From: Terriglobia bacterium
GTDB taxonomy: Bacteria; Acidobacteriota; Terriglobia; Terriglobales; Acidobacteriaceae
Reading direction: 5' to 3'
Length of the DNA: 64,000 bases
Assembly: GCA_021324365.1 (NCBI GenBank)
Contig: JAJPJE010000067.1
Coordinates: forward strand, 25,066 to 89,065
Positions 9,859 to 18,684 of this stretch are shown in pieces. Numbering within the stretch: position 1 is the stretch's first letter; each line of letters starts with the position of its first letter. The translations under genes were made by a program, and so were the position numbers. Below the pieces are notes generated by a model, which worked only from the letters and a program-made list of their open reading frames with translations, ran no database searches and had not been told where the DNA came from.

Positions 9859-11216
9859 GCTGCTTCCTCCTTTTCAAAAGAGTGGCGATGCTGCCGGAAA
9901 AAAGGAAGTGACACAATTACAAGCAAAATAACCATCAAAACCAGTTGCACGACGACAACCTGGCGAAGGTTAGAGTGGATGAACTGGATTCCGAGAACCA
10001 CTGCGCCGCTGATGCCAAGCTGTACCCAGCCGGTATTGGCGATCTTTCGGGACATCTCGTAGGCCATCAAAACTACTGCGATGGAGTACGTGCCGGTCGC
10101 GGCTGCCCGCAGGCTCAGCAGAGCGTGCATGTCGGCAGACATCTGGAAACCAGAGCCAAAGATTGCGCTCAGGATTGTCGCCGGAAATGCCCCCAGGCCT
10201 ATGATGAACAAGAGTGAAAGAAGCAAAACGACGGCCAACGGTACAATCAGCACGTTACTGTTTTCTTTGCTATCGTCCGCTCCCGCTGAAATGGGGAACA
10301 TGGCGCTCACCACTGACCAGCACGCGAGATAAAGCACGCGTCCCACCAGTGCAATCGCTGCGTACAGTCCCGCTTGGTCGTTGGTGAAGAAGTGCTTGAC
10401 CAGCAGGATGTCCACGTTGTTGATGATCACTTGCCCGGCGAAGAAGACGACTGCCTGAACACCTTCACCGAAAGAGGCGCGAGCACCGGCCTGCCGGAAT
10501 ACTTTTAATTCCGGGGGCACCCTGGGAAAGAAATACGCCAGCAGCACCGATACCGAGATGGCTGCAATTGCGCCATCTACGCCGTAGCCCATTTCGATGA
10601 AGACAATGGCACCGATCAGCTTGACCACAGTCTCAAGAATCAGATTCCAACTGAGTGCCCCAAACCTGCACGTGCCCTGCAGTCCGCCGCGCTTGGTGCC
10701 CAGCGGAATGTAGATCGCAAGTCCCAGCGCCATCAATATCACCAGCCACGGAGATGGGAGGTTCAGGTAACTTGCCACCCATTTGCTCGTCAGCAGCAGG
10801 CCCGTGCCAATCAGCAGCCCAACTACCCACGACTTTCGCATCAGGGCCGCATACACCGTTGCTTTGCCCGACAGCGTGTCATTGCGGGCGATGATTTTCG
10901 CGCAGACCAGTTGAAACGACAGCGTGATGGCGGAAACCATCATCAGAAGTGTCCCGGCGGCGGCAGCGTGGCCAAATGCTGCCGGTCCGAGCATGCGTGC
11001 AACAGCGACGTTGTATCCGAAGTTGAATGCGCTCACCAGCCCCGAGCCCAGCAGCATGATGATGCTGCCGCCGAGTATGCGCGTATGGGCGGGCTCCGAT
11101 CGCAGTGTTGCCACTGCGTCGCGCCAACCCAAACGCGGCGCGTCGGGTACGAGCGTGCCTGGTTTGGTCACGACTTCGCACCTCGATCCGAGAGCATGCT
11201 GGTCGGCAGCTTGCAT
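9855..11216 (-). CDS. Polysaccharide flippase (Wzx/MOP superfamily)
   Basis: A 453-aa inner-membrane protein with about 12 to 14 transmembrane helices, beginning after a 45-residue cytoplasmic tail with GGSIIMLLGSGLVSAFNFGY, typical of the oligosaccharide flippases of the MOP superfamily. It would translocate lipid-linked sugar units to the periplasm. It is preceded by the STAS gene (48-nt gap) and overlaps the ParB-motif gene by 4 nt. The charged residues needed for cation coupling cannot be assigned by eye. Confidence 0.85.
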   Translation of the reverse strand: MQAADQHALGSRCEVVTKPGTLVPDAPRLGWRDAVATLRSEPAHTRILGGSIIMLLGSGLVSAFNFGYNVAVARMLGPAAFGHAAAAGTLLMMVSAITLSFQLVCAKIIARNDTLSGKATVYAALMRKSWVVGLLIGTGLLLTSKWVASYLNLPSPWLVILMALGLAIYIPLGTKRGGLQGTCRFGALSWNLILETVVKLIGAIVFIEMGYGVDGAIAAISVSVLLAYFFPRVPPELKVFRQAGARASFGEGVQAVVFFAGQVIINNVDILLVKHFFTNDQAGLYAAIALVGRVLYLACWSVVSAMFPISAGADDSKENSNVLIVPLAVVLLLSLLFIIGLGAFPATILSAIFGSGFQMSADMHALLSLRAAATGTYSIAVVLMAYEMSRKIANTGWVQLGISGAVVLGIQFIHSNLRQVVVVQLVLMVILLVIVSLPFFRQHRHSFEKEEAA

Positions 11217-11264
11217 TGAGCGTTCTTCACCACGAGCTGTCGTTTCATCAGTTCACCTCTCGGC

Positions 11265-11693
11265 CTAAGCGGCGGCCGAGTTCTCTGGCTCGGAGTAGAT
11301 TTCCTTTTCGGCTCGCTTCAGCAGGATGGGGCTCACGACCGGAAGGTTCTTCATGGTGCCGGGTAAGAAACGCTGGAAGCTCTTTACTGCGTCTCCGGAG
11401 CTCTCGTAAATTTCGAACAGACGGTCAGTACGCGTGAGTTCAAGGATTACCGCCGCCTGCGGCGACAGCTTCGCTAATTTCAATTCGCCATCGCGCTTCA
11501 TGACCTCCGCCATGCAGCGCAGAAGCATATCGACACCGGCCGCATCCATCTGCCGGATTTGTGAACAATCAAACACCAACTGCGGCCGATCCGTGTTCAG
11601 AAAGGGCTGCACCTCGTGAAGAAACATGCGGGCTTGCCGCTGATTCAACCGATCTGGCATGCGCTTCACGATGACAGGCTTACTCGTTTCCAT
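11265..11693 (-). CDS. STAS-domain protein lacking the phosphorylatable serine
   Basis: A 142-aa protein of the anti-sigma-factor-antagonist (SpoIIAA/RsbV) fold: QLVFDCSQIRQMDAAGVDMLL matches the strand-loop-helix core. In canonical members the motif is D-S-(S/A)-G and the serine is phosphorylated by an RsbW-type kinase; here residues 50-53 are D-A-A-G, so switching by that route is not possible. The C-terminal 40 residues extend beyond the domain. It overlaps the upstream gene by 14 nt and is embedded in the polysaccharide operon. A scaffold role at the export complex is an inference. Confidence 0.85.
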   Translation of the reverse strand: METSKPVIVKRMPDRLNQRQARMFLHEVQPFLNTDRPQLVFDCSQIRQMDAAGVDMLLRCMAEVMKRDGELKLAKLSPQAAVILELTRTDRLFEIYESSGDAVKSFQRFLPGTMKNLPVVSPILLKRAEKEIYSEPENSAAA

Positions 11694-12861
11694 ATCTCCT
11701 CGCGGCTACTAGATTTGCCGGGAACTCGCCGGCGTCCACCGAGGGCACCGGATTTGTGATGCTCGCCGGAGCAGTAAGCGCGGAACAGGGTTCCTGAACT
11801 GCTAGCGGCAGTGCCGGCGCATATTCGCGATGGGACAGCGCGAACACACCCCGGAAGATTTGAGCGGGTAAAAAGCTGACCAGCGATGCTGCATTCGCGA
11901 GCACTCGAATGGGCGCTTTGCTCGAGGCCATACCAATCAGCTTCGAATCCGAGATTTCCACCTCGGTATTCCGTGGGAAATTCCACAAGCGTTGAAAGCC
12001 AACCACCGAGTGAGTAACATCAAGTCCGGCCCCCAGGTAGCTGTAGGGCAACACGGTCACGTCTTCCACCACCGTTCCGCAGTCAACCACGGCATGATGT
12101 TCGAGAACCGTGCAGCGCGTGATCACGGCGGATGCTCGCACTCGTACCTTCGCTCCGATGTACGCCGGGCTGAGAACTCGTGCGCGCTTGTGAATGCGAG
12201 CGCCTCGTCCGACCCAGACACCGGGCTTCGCCTCCGTACCGATCGGCTCGATTTCCGTCAACTGCTGCAGAGAATCAACAGCAAGCTGCCGCAGATCGCG
12301 ACTGTCGCACAACCGATTGCAGTAGCCATCGAAGAAATATCGCGTATTCGATCCGCGGAACTTCCGCAGCTGATGGCGTAGCGCGAACGCTGCATCATTG
12401 CGTCGCGATGCCGCCACCATGCAGATGTCCATAGCGTTCCCGTCACCATCTGCCATCGTCGTGACATGGCACTGTCGGTCGACATGGAACTGGAGGAAAT
12501 CGTCGAAATCGAATTCGGTGTAGCATCCGATGCGCCATACCAGAACCGCGTCCGCGCCCGATTGCGAGAATTCGGTGAACACGTGTTCGGCCGATCGCCA
12601 CACACCATCTGCCGAAGATTGGACCCACTGCACGGGGCAACTCTGGCCGGGCATTGCAGTTGGCCAGGAGTTGACAGCCGAATCGCTGATCACTGAGATA
12701 CACTCCACTCCGCTCTTCGCCAGGCGGTCGGCGATCCGGTACACAACCGGTCGTCCGAGTACATCGGCAAACGCGAGCGGCATTCCGCTCACCATTTCCG
12801 CGCCAGAGCCCTGCCTGTCTTCGGCGGGTGGTGCGACTATCAGAATTGCTTTTACATCCAC
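11680..12861 (-). CDS. Sugar-nucleotidyltransferase-like protein with left-handed beta-helix
   Basis: The N-terminal half has the layout of an NDP-sugar pyrophosphorylase (AILIVAPP then PLAFADVLGRPVVYRIADRL) but the GxGTRL nucleotide loop is absent. The C-terminal half contains hexapeptide-type repeats (GVWVGRGARI, AYIGAKVRVRASAVI, VVDCGTVVEDVTVL) expected for a left-handed beta-helix. I chose the GTG at 12861, preceded by GAGGTGG, over the ATG at 12915 with no visible ribosome-binding site; the overlap with the upstream gene then drops from 64 to 10 nt. Catalysis is doubtful; a regulatory or acceptor-binding role is possible. Confidence 0.75.
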   Translation of the reverse strand: MDVKAILIVAPPAEDRQGSGAEMVSGMPLAFADVLGRPVVYRIADRLAKSGVECISVISDSAVNSWPTAMPGQSCPVQWVQSSADGVWRSAEHVFTEFSQSGADAVLVWRIGCYTEFDFDDFLQFHVDRQCHVTTMADGDGNAMDICMVAASRRNDAAFALRHQLRKFRGSNTRYFFDGYCNRLCDSRDLRQLAVDSLQQLTEIEPIGTEAKPGVWVGRGARIHKRARVLSPAYIGAKVRVRASAVITRCTVLEHHAVVDCGTVVEDVTVLPYSYLGAGLDVTHSVVGFQRLWNFPRNTEVEISDSKLIGMASSKAPIRVLANAASLVSFLPAQIFRGVFALSHREYAPALPLAVQEPCSALTAPASITNPVPSVDAGEFPANLVAARRYGNE

Positions 12862-14102
12862 GGCGACCACCTCGGTGCGGCTGCGCGAAAAATCGCGGAT
12901 CGGGATGGAATCCATGCCGGCAATCGCCGAAAACGCGATATGGGTTCCAGTGCCTTGGCTCGCTGGTGAACATCAAACGAGCGCAGATATCTCCGGATAA
13001 TTTGTGGCATTGTCATGCGCAACGCTGCATAGAAATTTGCCTCTGCCATTTCATGCTGCCGCTCGGGTGATTGGACAAGTTCAATGATTTTCTCTGCCAA
13101 ATGTTCCGGCTTTCCCCTGCGGTAAAACTCGATTGCCAGTCCCTCGTCATTTGCCATGTCGCGGAAATCATCGATATCCGCACAGATGATTGGCACCCCA
13201 TACTGGCACGCCAGGTGTGCAACTCCACTGCTCCCAGTCGCGGATGAATAGGGCATCACCAACACAGTCGCACTTGCGAAAAGCTGTTGCAGCTCCTCCT
13301 CGGGGACATAGCCCGTGAATTCCACACGGTCGTTGTCTCCGACTTGTGCTGCTATTGATTCGACGTATCCCGGAGTCGTGGGGTGGTTCTCTCCGCCTAT
13401 TACCAGCTTCACATTTGGGAGCTGGGCAGAAAAGATGCGGAAAGCGTCGATCAGTTGCTCCAGTCGCTTGTAGGTTCCCCATTTCCCGAATGCCAGGATT
13501 CGGTGCACTGGGTTTCCACGCAGCTCGAAGTTGGGATACTCGGGCCGTGCGGAAAGAATGCCATGGGAACGAAAATGCACATTCTCTCCCCGATACTTTT
13601 CCATCAGCGTGCGCCGATACGCCGGCAATAACACAGAAACGGAATTCGCAGCCAGCAGCATCCTGGTCGCGATGGAACCGGCAGCACGATAGATCCTTTG
13701 TGCCCTCACGCCTGCGTGCGACAAATCGATGTTATCCATCAAGTGATGCAGCGTAACGTGCGTATAAACGCCCGTCATCCGTGTCAGTGCCGGAGTGGCC
13801 AATCCGTTAAAAGCTGGCAACGGATCTTTGCCGAAGGTGGAAAACAGCAGGTTGAACCAGACCACATCTGGTTTGATGTCGCGCACAGCTTTCAACAACC
13901 TTGGAGCATTCCAGAGATCGTTAAACCGCCAGCAACGCTGCACATCAAATTCCGGCAACTCTGCCGTCTCCGGTGCGATTTCGTCCGCCAGCACGGTGAC
14001 ACTCAGGAGAGAGTCGGCCTGCAGTTCCCGTGCAATGTGATACCCGTATTCGTTCAGCCCCCGCCGGCTCGGCGGAAACGCAGTTACCAAACAGATCTTC
14101 AT
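12852..14102 (-). CDS. GT4-family glycosyltransferase
   Basis: A 416-aa GT-B fold enzyme. The N-terminal Rossmann domain starts MKICLVTAFPPSRRGLNEYG and the donor-binding half shows AFGKWGTYKRLEQLIDAF and VLVMPYSSATGSSGVAHLA. The E-x7-E motif of GT4 is not canonical: the second Glu is replaced by His in GSSGVAHLA. It should add a sugar to a lipid-linked or polymer acceptor on the cytoplasmic face. It is the only recognisable glycosyltransferase of the operon, 14 nt downstream of the exporter gene, suggesting the remaining assembly enzymes lie elsewhere. Confidence 0.88.
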   Translation of the reverse strand: MKICLVTAFPPSRRGLNEYGYHIARELQADSLLSVTVLADEIAPETAELPEFDVQRCWRFNDLWNAPRLLKAVRDIKPDVVWFNLLFSTFGKDPLPAFNGLATPALTRMTGVYTHVTLHHLMDNIDLSHAGVRAQRIYRAAGSIATRMLLAANSVSVLLPAYRRTLMEKYRGENVHFRSHGILSARPEYPNFELRGNPVHRILAFGKWGTYKRLEQLIDAFRIFSAQLPNVKLVIGGENHPTTPGYVESIAAQVGDNDRVEFTGYVPEEELQQLFASATVLVMPYSSATGSSGVAHLACQYGVPIICADIDDFRDMANDEGLAIEFYRRGKPEHLAEKIIELVQSPERQHEMAEANFYAALRMTMPQIIRRYLRSFDVHQRAKALEPISRFRRLPAWIPSRSAIFRAAAPRWSPWM

Positions 14103-14116
14103 GAGTCCCTTCTGGC

Positions 14117-17100
14117 CTAAAAAAGAGTCAGACGAAATACCGGCATGTACATAGCCTGCCTCTGGCCAGTGAAGCCGTAGAAATCTTGCAGTTGAAATCC
14201 CGCGGATATTCGCAGCGGATAATCAACCGGAATCGGACCGGTGCCATCGTCAATCGATCGGCGAATGGGCTTTAGGTAAGAGATGAGAAATCCGCTCTGG
14301 ACGTTGTCATAGATTCCGTAACCCATCCCTTTTCCCCAGGCCGTGTTGAAGTTCACCTCCCAATTCTTGTTGGCGCGGAAATCAACCTGGCCCGCTGGCC
14401 GAAATGCCTGTGCGATCGCATATTCCGAGTCTTGCACGCGCCACGACCTCAGGTATTCTCCTAATGCCGAAACCGTGAGTCGCGTTCCGAACTTTCTCTG
14501 GATGCCGCCATACGTCGACGTTGTGAAGAATTCGCGGATAAGCGGGTTGAACAGCAGATCGCGTGTCGAATATCCGGTCACGAACGAGGTTTTTCCCCAC
14601 GGTCGCCCGACGGTGAACTGGATGTTCGCGCCAAGATCGCGTGAACGGAGATTCTCGAGTGTGAAAGGTCCAGTCTCGCGGTACGCACTACCTTGGATCG
14701 AGATCCAGTTCCAGAAGGAACTCGAACTCATATAGACGAACTGCCGAAACAAGTTCTGGTTGATCAGAACTGGGGAATCCTTATCCCGTCGGAGCGTGTA
14801 CTGCAATCCCGCATTGAAGACCAGGCTGTTCTTTCCAAACCGCAAAACCGGATTCAAGGCGCCGTTAAACGACGTGTCGAACGTGTTGTTGTTGACGATG
14901 ATCAGCTGGCTGGGCAGCGATAATTGTCCGTAAAAGTTACGTTCTTGCACATAGCCTGTGATAGCTGGCAGGCCGTTCACATGTGCTTTGAAGCCGCTTG
15001 TCAGCTGCGTTTGATACTGCGGGCGCGGCGGTGGCAGTGCGCCATTGGGTCCAGCTCCAAATAGACGTGCATCAAGCGTATAGATTGTCGGATCGAGGAA
15101 TATGGGCGCTCCCGCGACATCTTCGGAAATATTGAACTTATTCCAGACCGGCAGACCTTCCGAGCCTGCGAGCTGCTGCTCATTGAATTCAACGCTGTCA
15201 TCATTTCCGCCGTCGAGCTGGCTAGCTTCTGCAAAGGCAGTGAGCGCATGCACGTCATCGTGCCGCTGCCGATAGACGCCAGCCATCGCCAGCTTGTAGT
15301 CATAGTTTTCATCCAGGTCGGATGGGTTCCCCAACCGCGCCAGTTCCGTCTGAGCCTGGGCAGTTTCGCCTTGCGCCAGGTAGGCATTCGCGAGTCCTAC
15401 GGCGACTACTTCATCCGCGGCTCCCTCCTTGCCCGCCCGTTGGAACATGCGTTCCGCAAGATCGAAGTCGTGCATGGAAAGGAAAATGTTTCCGGCCTCG
15501 ATCAGATTGTCGGGAGTCACTGGGTTGGCCTCGCCAATCCTGGCTTCGGCAAATGCCAGGCTGATCTGCTCGCGAGCGTCATCCCACTTTCCTTGCTTTG
15601 CCATGACGCGAGCAAAGGCAAGTCGCACGCTGACACGATCTGCATCGGGAGCATCGAGCGCTTCACTGAAGCGCTGCATCGCGGCATCTTTCTCGCCAAG
15701 CGTGAGCAGCGCATTCCCCGTAGCCAGCAGCACGGCAGCCTGGTCGCCGCCTTCTTTCTCCGCCAACTGCACGTATTGCAGCGTTTGACCGTGATCCTTC
15801 AGCTCTGCACTGGCTTGCGCCATTTGTGCATAAATGAGCGGATCGTCGGGCTGCAATGCCAATGCATCTTTCAGCGTCTCGATTGCCTGGTTGTAATGAC
15901 GCATGTAATAAAGCGTGTCCGCCAGGGCGAGCTGCAGCCGTACATCCTGCGGAGAATATTTCAGTGCCGCTTGATACTCTTTCTCTGCCTTCTGTAACAA
16001 TCGCTCCTGCCGGTAAGCAGTCGCGCGCACCAGATGCGTTGCTCCAGACTCGCCAATCAGCTTTTCTGCGGTGTCCACCTGGTCAAGTGCCGCTTTTGCT
16101 TTTCTGAGCTGCAGATCCGAGAATGCGAGGCCGAGATGGGCGACTCCGTCTTTTGGACTCAATTTCAGTGCGGTTTGAAAGTCTTCTTGAGCTGCCTCCG
16201 GATTCTGCAGATCGTTCAACACATACCCACGGTTGATGTAGGATTCCGCGAGTTTCGGATTCTTTTCGATTGCACGGGTGTAGTCGTCCACGGCCTGGCT
16301 GAGCAGTTGCGTTTGCTTGTGCACGTGTCCGGCAAGCAATGGGAAGTTCGGTTCTTTGGGCAGAATCTTTTCGTACTTAGTCACCAGAGCCAGCGTCTCG
16401 TCGTATCGCCCCAGGTTGTAATAGTCGTAGGCGAGATAGACTGACGCGTTGCGATCTTCAGGGAGTTTTTGCAGGGCCCGGCGCGCAAGCTGCGCCGATT
16501 CGCGGTACTTCCCTTCGTGGAACAGATACCGTGCGTCTTCACGCTCAACCCGCGGATCTTCCATCATCTCCTTGGTGATGTACCCTGCCCATTTTCCAGC
16601 GAGCGGAATCTCGTGCTCTTCAATCGCCGCATTCATCGCATTCGCAATAACCGTTGCATTGGCGGGCGCCACAGAACGGGCTTTCTCGTAGTTCGCTTCC
16701 GCATCTTTGTACTGACCTGCAGCAGCGTAAAGATCGCCCAGTGCAAGATAAGGCACGTAGTCGTTGGGATACGCGTCCGCAAGTTTCTGGAAGTAACTCG
16801 CAGCTGTCTTTACGTTTCCATCTTCGCGGTAGAGGTAACCCAGCCCTTCGAGGGCGTAGCGATTCTTCGGATCGCGATTCAGCACCGAGGCATAGAGCTT
16901 CCGCGCTTCATCCTTCCGCTTCAGCTTCCATAGAAGATTTGCGTATTGCAGAGAAATATTGGTGTTTTCTGGATCGAGATTTAACGCTTCTTTCAGGTCC
17001 GCTTCGGCACCGGTGTAGTCCTCGCCTGCTGTCTTGATTCCAGCACGAACGCGTAAAAATTCGGCGCGTTCCGGGCCTTGCAGGTTCAGCGACTGCATCT

Positions 17101-18304
17101 GCTGTTCCGCGTCGGCCACCACGCGCTTCGCGTCCGCGATGTCTCCCTCTTCACGGTAGAGCTCAGCCAGGTTCAAACGAAGCTGGATCGGAAAAAGCAC
17201 TCCTTCTGGAACACCTTCTGCGGGAAGCCGGCTGATTGCGATCTTGTATTCGGAAATGGCGTCAGCATCCCGGTTCTCGCTCTTGGCCAGCGCAGCCTTG
17301 ATCGCATGCAAGCGATAATTATTTGGATCAATAGCTTCCGCCCGCGACAGGAACTGGCGAGTTTTCTCGGAATCAGCGGCAACCAGTTCCGCTTGTGCCG
17401 CGCTTAGTTGCAGCCCGATTTGCCGCGGTCCCATGTCCGCAGCTTTCGCGTAGGTTGCGGCCGCTTCCTTCTTATCTCCGTCCAACGCATAGCTGTAGCC
17501 AAGGTCGCCGAGGATTTCAGGCGTCGGCCGCGGAATTTCCTTGAGAATTGCAATCGCGTTTTTGTAGTCGTGTACCTCGCGGTAATAGTTGGCGATCGCG
17601 CGGTAGATGTCCGGGTCGTTGGGAGATCTGCGTTTTGCTGCTTCCAATAGCTGGTGGGCTTTATCAGGCTGCCTCAGGCGTATGTAGGCTGTGGCCATCA
17701 GCAATTCCGCGTGCGCGGAAGGTTTCATTGCTTCGGCTCGCTGCAGGTAAGTTAGACCCTGCTGCACATCACCCGTTTGCATGTACAGCTCGCCTGCCAT
17801 CAGCAATTCATTCTGGCGTTTTGGATTGGCCGCAATCACCTGTAGCAGGAGACGCTTCGCCTGATCGGTCTGGCCCATCCGGGCGTAGGTTTGCGCCATC
17901 CCGGAGAGTCCGTCTACCGACGACGGACGAATCGCAAGACCTTTCTTATAGGCGTCAAGAGATGTGGTGTAGCGACCCGAAAGCCGGGATGCGTATCCTA
18001 GAAGAAACCACAATTGCGCATCCTGTGGCGCGGCATGCACCGCGCGCTCGGCGTACTCGGACGCACTTGCGTAATCTCCCTTCGCCAGCGCAGTATCCGC
18101 AGCGCGGGCAAGACGACCGACTTCGATGCTGCTTCCCCACCCAATCTCGCTGGATGAGGAACTACCCTTCTTCCCTGGCGCAGAAGAGGACTTCTGGGGA
18201 GCAGAATTCTGATCCTGGCCACCGACTTCAAACGTCTGGCTGTGCGCCGTGATCGCGCCCGTCAATAAGGAACAGAACGTTACGATTGCGAGAAAACTTT
18301 TCAC
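14117..18304 (-). CDS. Giant TPR protein with C-terminal outer-membrane barrel (BcsC/PelB-like)
   Basis: A 1395-aa exported protein. After a signal peptide (residues 1-22) and a Ser/Lys linker come over 20 TPR units spanning roughly residues 55-1050, ending with an unusual Ala- and Asp-rich block. The last 300 residues are rich in alternating polar/aromatic strands and finish in RLTLF, the terminal phenylalanine expected of an outer-membrane barrel. This is the architecture of BcsC/PgaA/AlgK-AlgE-type polysaccharide exporters. It is the first gene of the eight-gene operon, divergent from 18685. The polymer exported is unknown. Confidence 0.88.
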   Translation of the reverse strand: MKSFLAIVTFCSLLTGAITAHSQTFEVGGQDQNSAPQKSSSAPGKKGSSSSSEIGWGSSIEVGRLARAADTALAKGDYASASEYAERAVHAAPQDAQLWFLLGYASRLSGRYTTSLDAYKKGLAIRPSSVDGLSGMAQTYARMGQTDQAKRLLLQVIAANPKRQNELLMAGELYMQTGDVQQGLTYLQRAEAMKPSAHAELLMATAYIRLRQPDKAHQLLEAAKRRSPNDPDIYRAIANYYREVHDYKNAIAILKEIPRPTPEILGDLGYSYALDGDKKEAAATYAKAADMGPRQIGLQLSAAQAELVAADSEKTRQFLSRAEAIDPNNYRLHAIKAALAKSENRDADAISEYKIAISRLPAEGVPEGVLFPIQLRLNLAELYREEGDIADAKRVVADAEQQMQSLNLQGPERAEFLRVRAGIKTAGEDYTGAEADLKEALNLDPENTNISLQYANLLWKLKRKDEARKLYASVLNRDPKNRYALEGLGYLYREDGNVKTAASYFQKLADAYPNDYVPYLALGDLYAAAGQYKDAEANYEKARSVAPANATVIANAMNAAIEEHEIPLAGKWAGYITKEMMEDPRVEREDARYLFHEGKYRESAQLARRALQKLPEDRNASVYLAYDYYNLGRYDETLALVTKYEKILPKEPNFPLLAGHVHKQTQLLSQAVDDYTRAIEKNPKLAESYINRGYVLNDLQNPEAAQEDFQTALKLSPKDGVAHLGLAFSDLQLRKAKAALDQVDTAEKLIGESGATHLVRATAYRQERLLQKAEKEYQAALKYSPQDVRLQLALADTLYYMRHYNQAIETLKDALALQPDDPLIYAQMAQASAELKDHGQTLQYVQLAEKEGGDQAAVLLATGNALLTLGEKDAAMQRFSEALDAPDADRVSVRLAFARVMAKQGKWDDAREQISLAFAEARIGEANPVTPDNLIEAGNIFLSMHDFDLAERMFQRAGKEGAADEVVAVGLANAYLAQGETAQAQTELARLGNPSDLDENYDYKLAMAGVYRQRHDDVHALTAFAEASQLDGGNDDSVEFNEQQLAGSEGLPVWNKFNISEDVAGAPIFLDPTIYTLDARLFGAGPNGALPPPRPQYQTQLTSGFKAHVNGLPAITGYVQERNFYGQLSLPSQLIIVNNNTFDTSFNGALNPVLRFGKNSLVFNAGLQYTLRRDKDSPVLINQNLFRQFVYMSSSSFWNWISIQGSAYRETGPFTLENLRSRDLGANIQFTVGRPWGKTSFVTGYSTRDLLFNPLIREFFTTSTYGGIQRKFGTRLTVSALGEYLRSWRVQDSEYAIAQAFRPAGQVDFRANKNWEVNFNTAWGKGMGYGIYDNVQSGFLISYLKPIRRSIDDGTGPIPVDYPLRISAGFQLQDFYGFTGQRQAMYMPVFRLTLF

Positions 18305-18684
18305 AAGACCACCGGATTTCAGAGCTGTGGCTAGTTACGTTTCGCAAGCCGTGTTCCAAGTCGCGTATCCGGCGCATACTTGCTCGATTGTGCTGATTTC
18401 AGCGGCTATTCTGGATTCTCGACCTCGCCCTGCAGAGTACGAACGTTCTCTCATTGTCCATGGTGGTTCTCACTATTTCCTCGCGAGTTACATCGGGTTA
18501 CCTATTCTCCCCAGAAGCTCACCTGTATAAATTGCATTGCTTCAGTGACAGGTACGCTGAAGGCATTTCTAGGCGAGGCAATCAGGCGGGAGTTTTCGTT
18601 ACGAAATATCGGAAAACCAGAAAACCCGAGCAGCAGGATGGGGAATCCTATTTGCACCGGAACGATGCTCACGGAGGCATATCG
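18305..18684. promoter_or_regulatory. Divergent intergenic region of two envelope operons
   Basis: This 380-nt spacer separates the exporter operon and the 18685 operon and must hold both promoters. An imperfect inverted repeat TGCTTCAG (18538-18545) / CTGAAGGCA (18557-18565) with one bulge lies 120 nt upstream of the rightward start. An open frame continues through part of the region but lacks a ribosome-binding site. No clear sigma70 pair was found. Confidence 0.35.
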
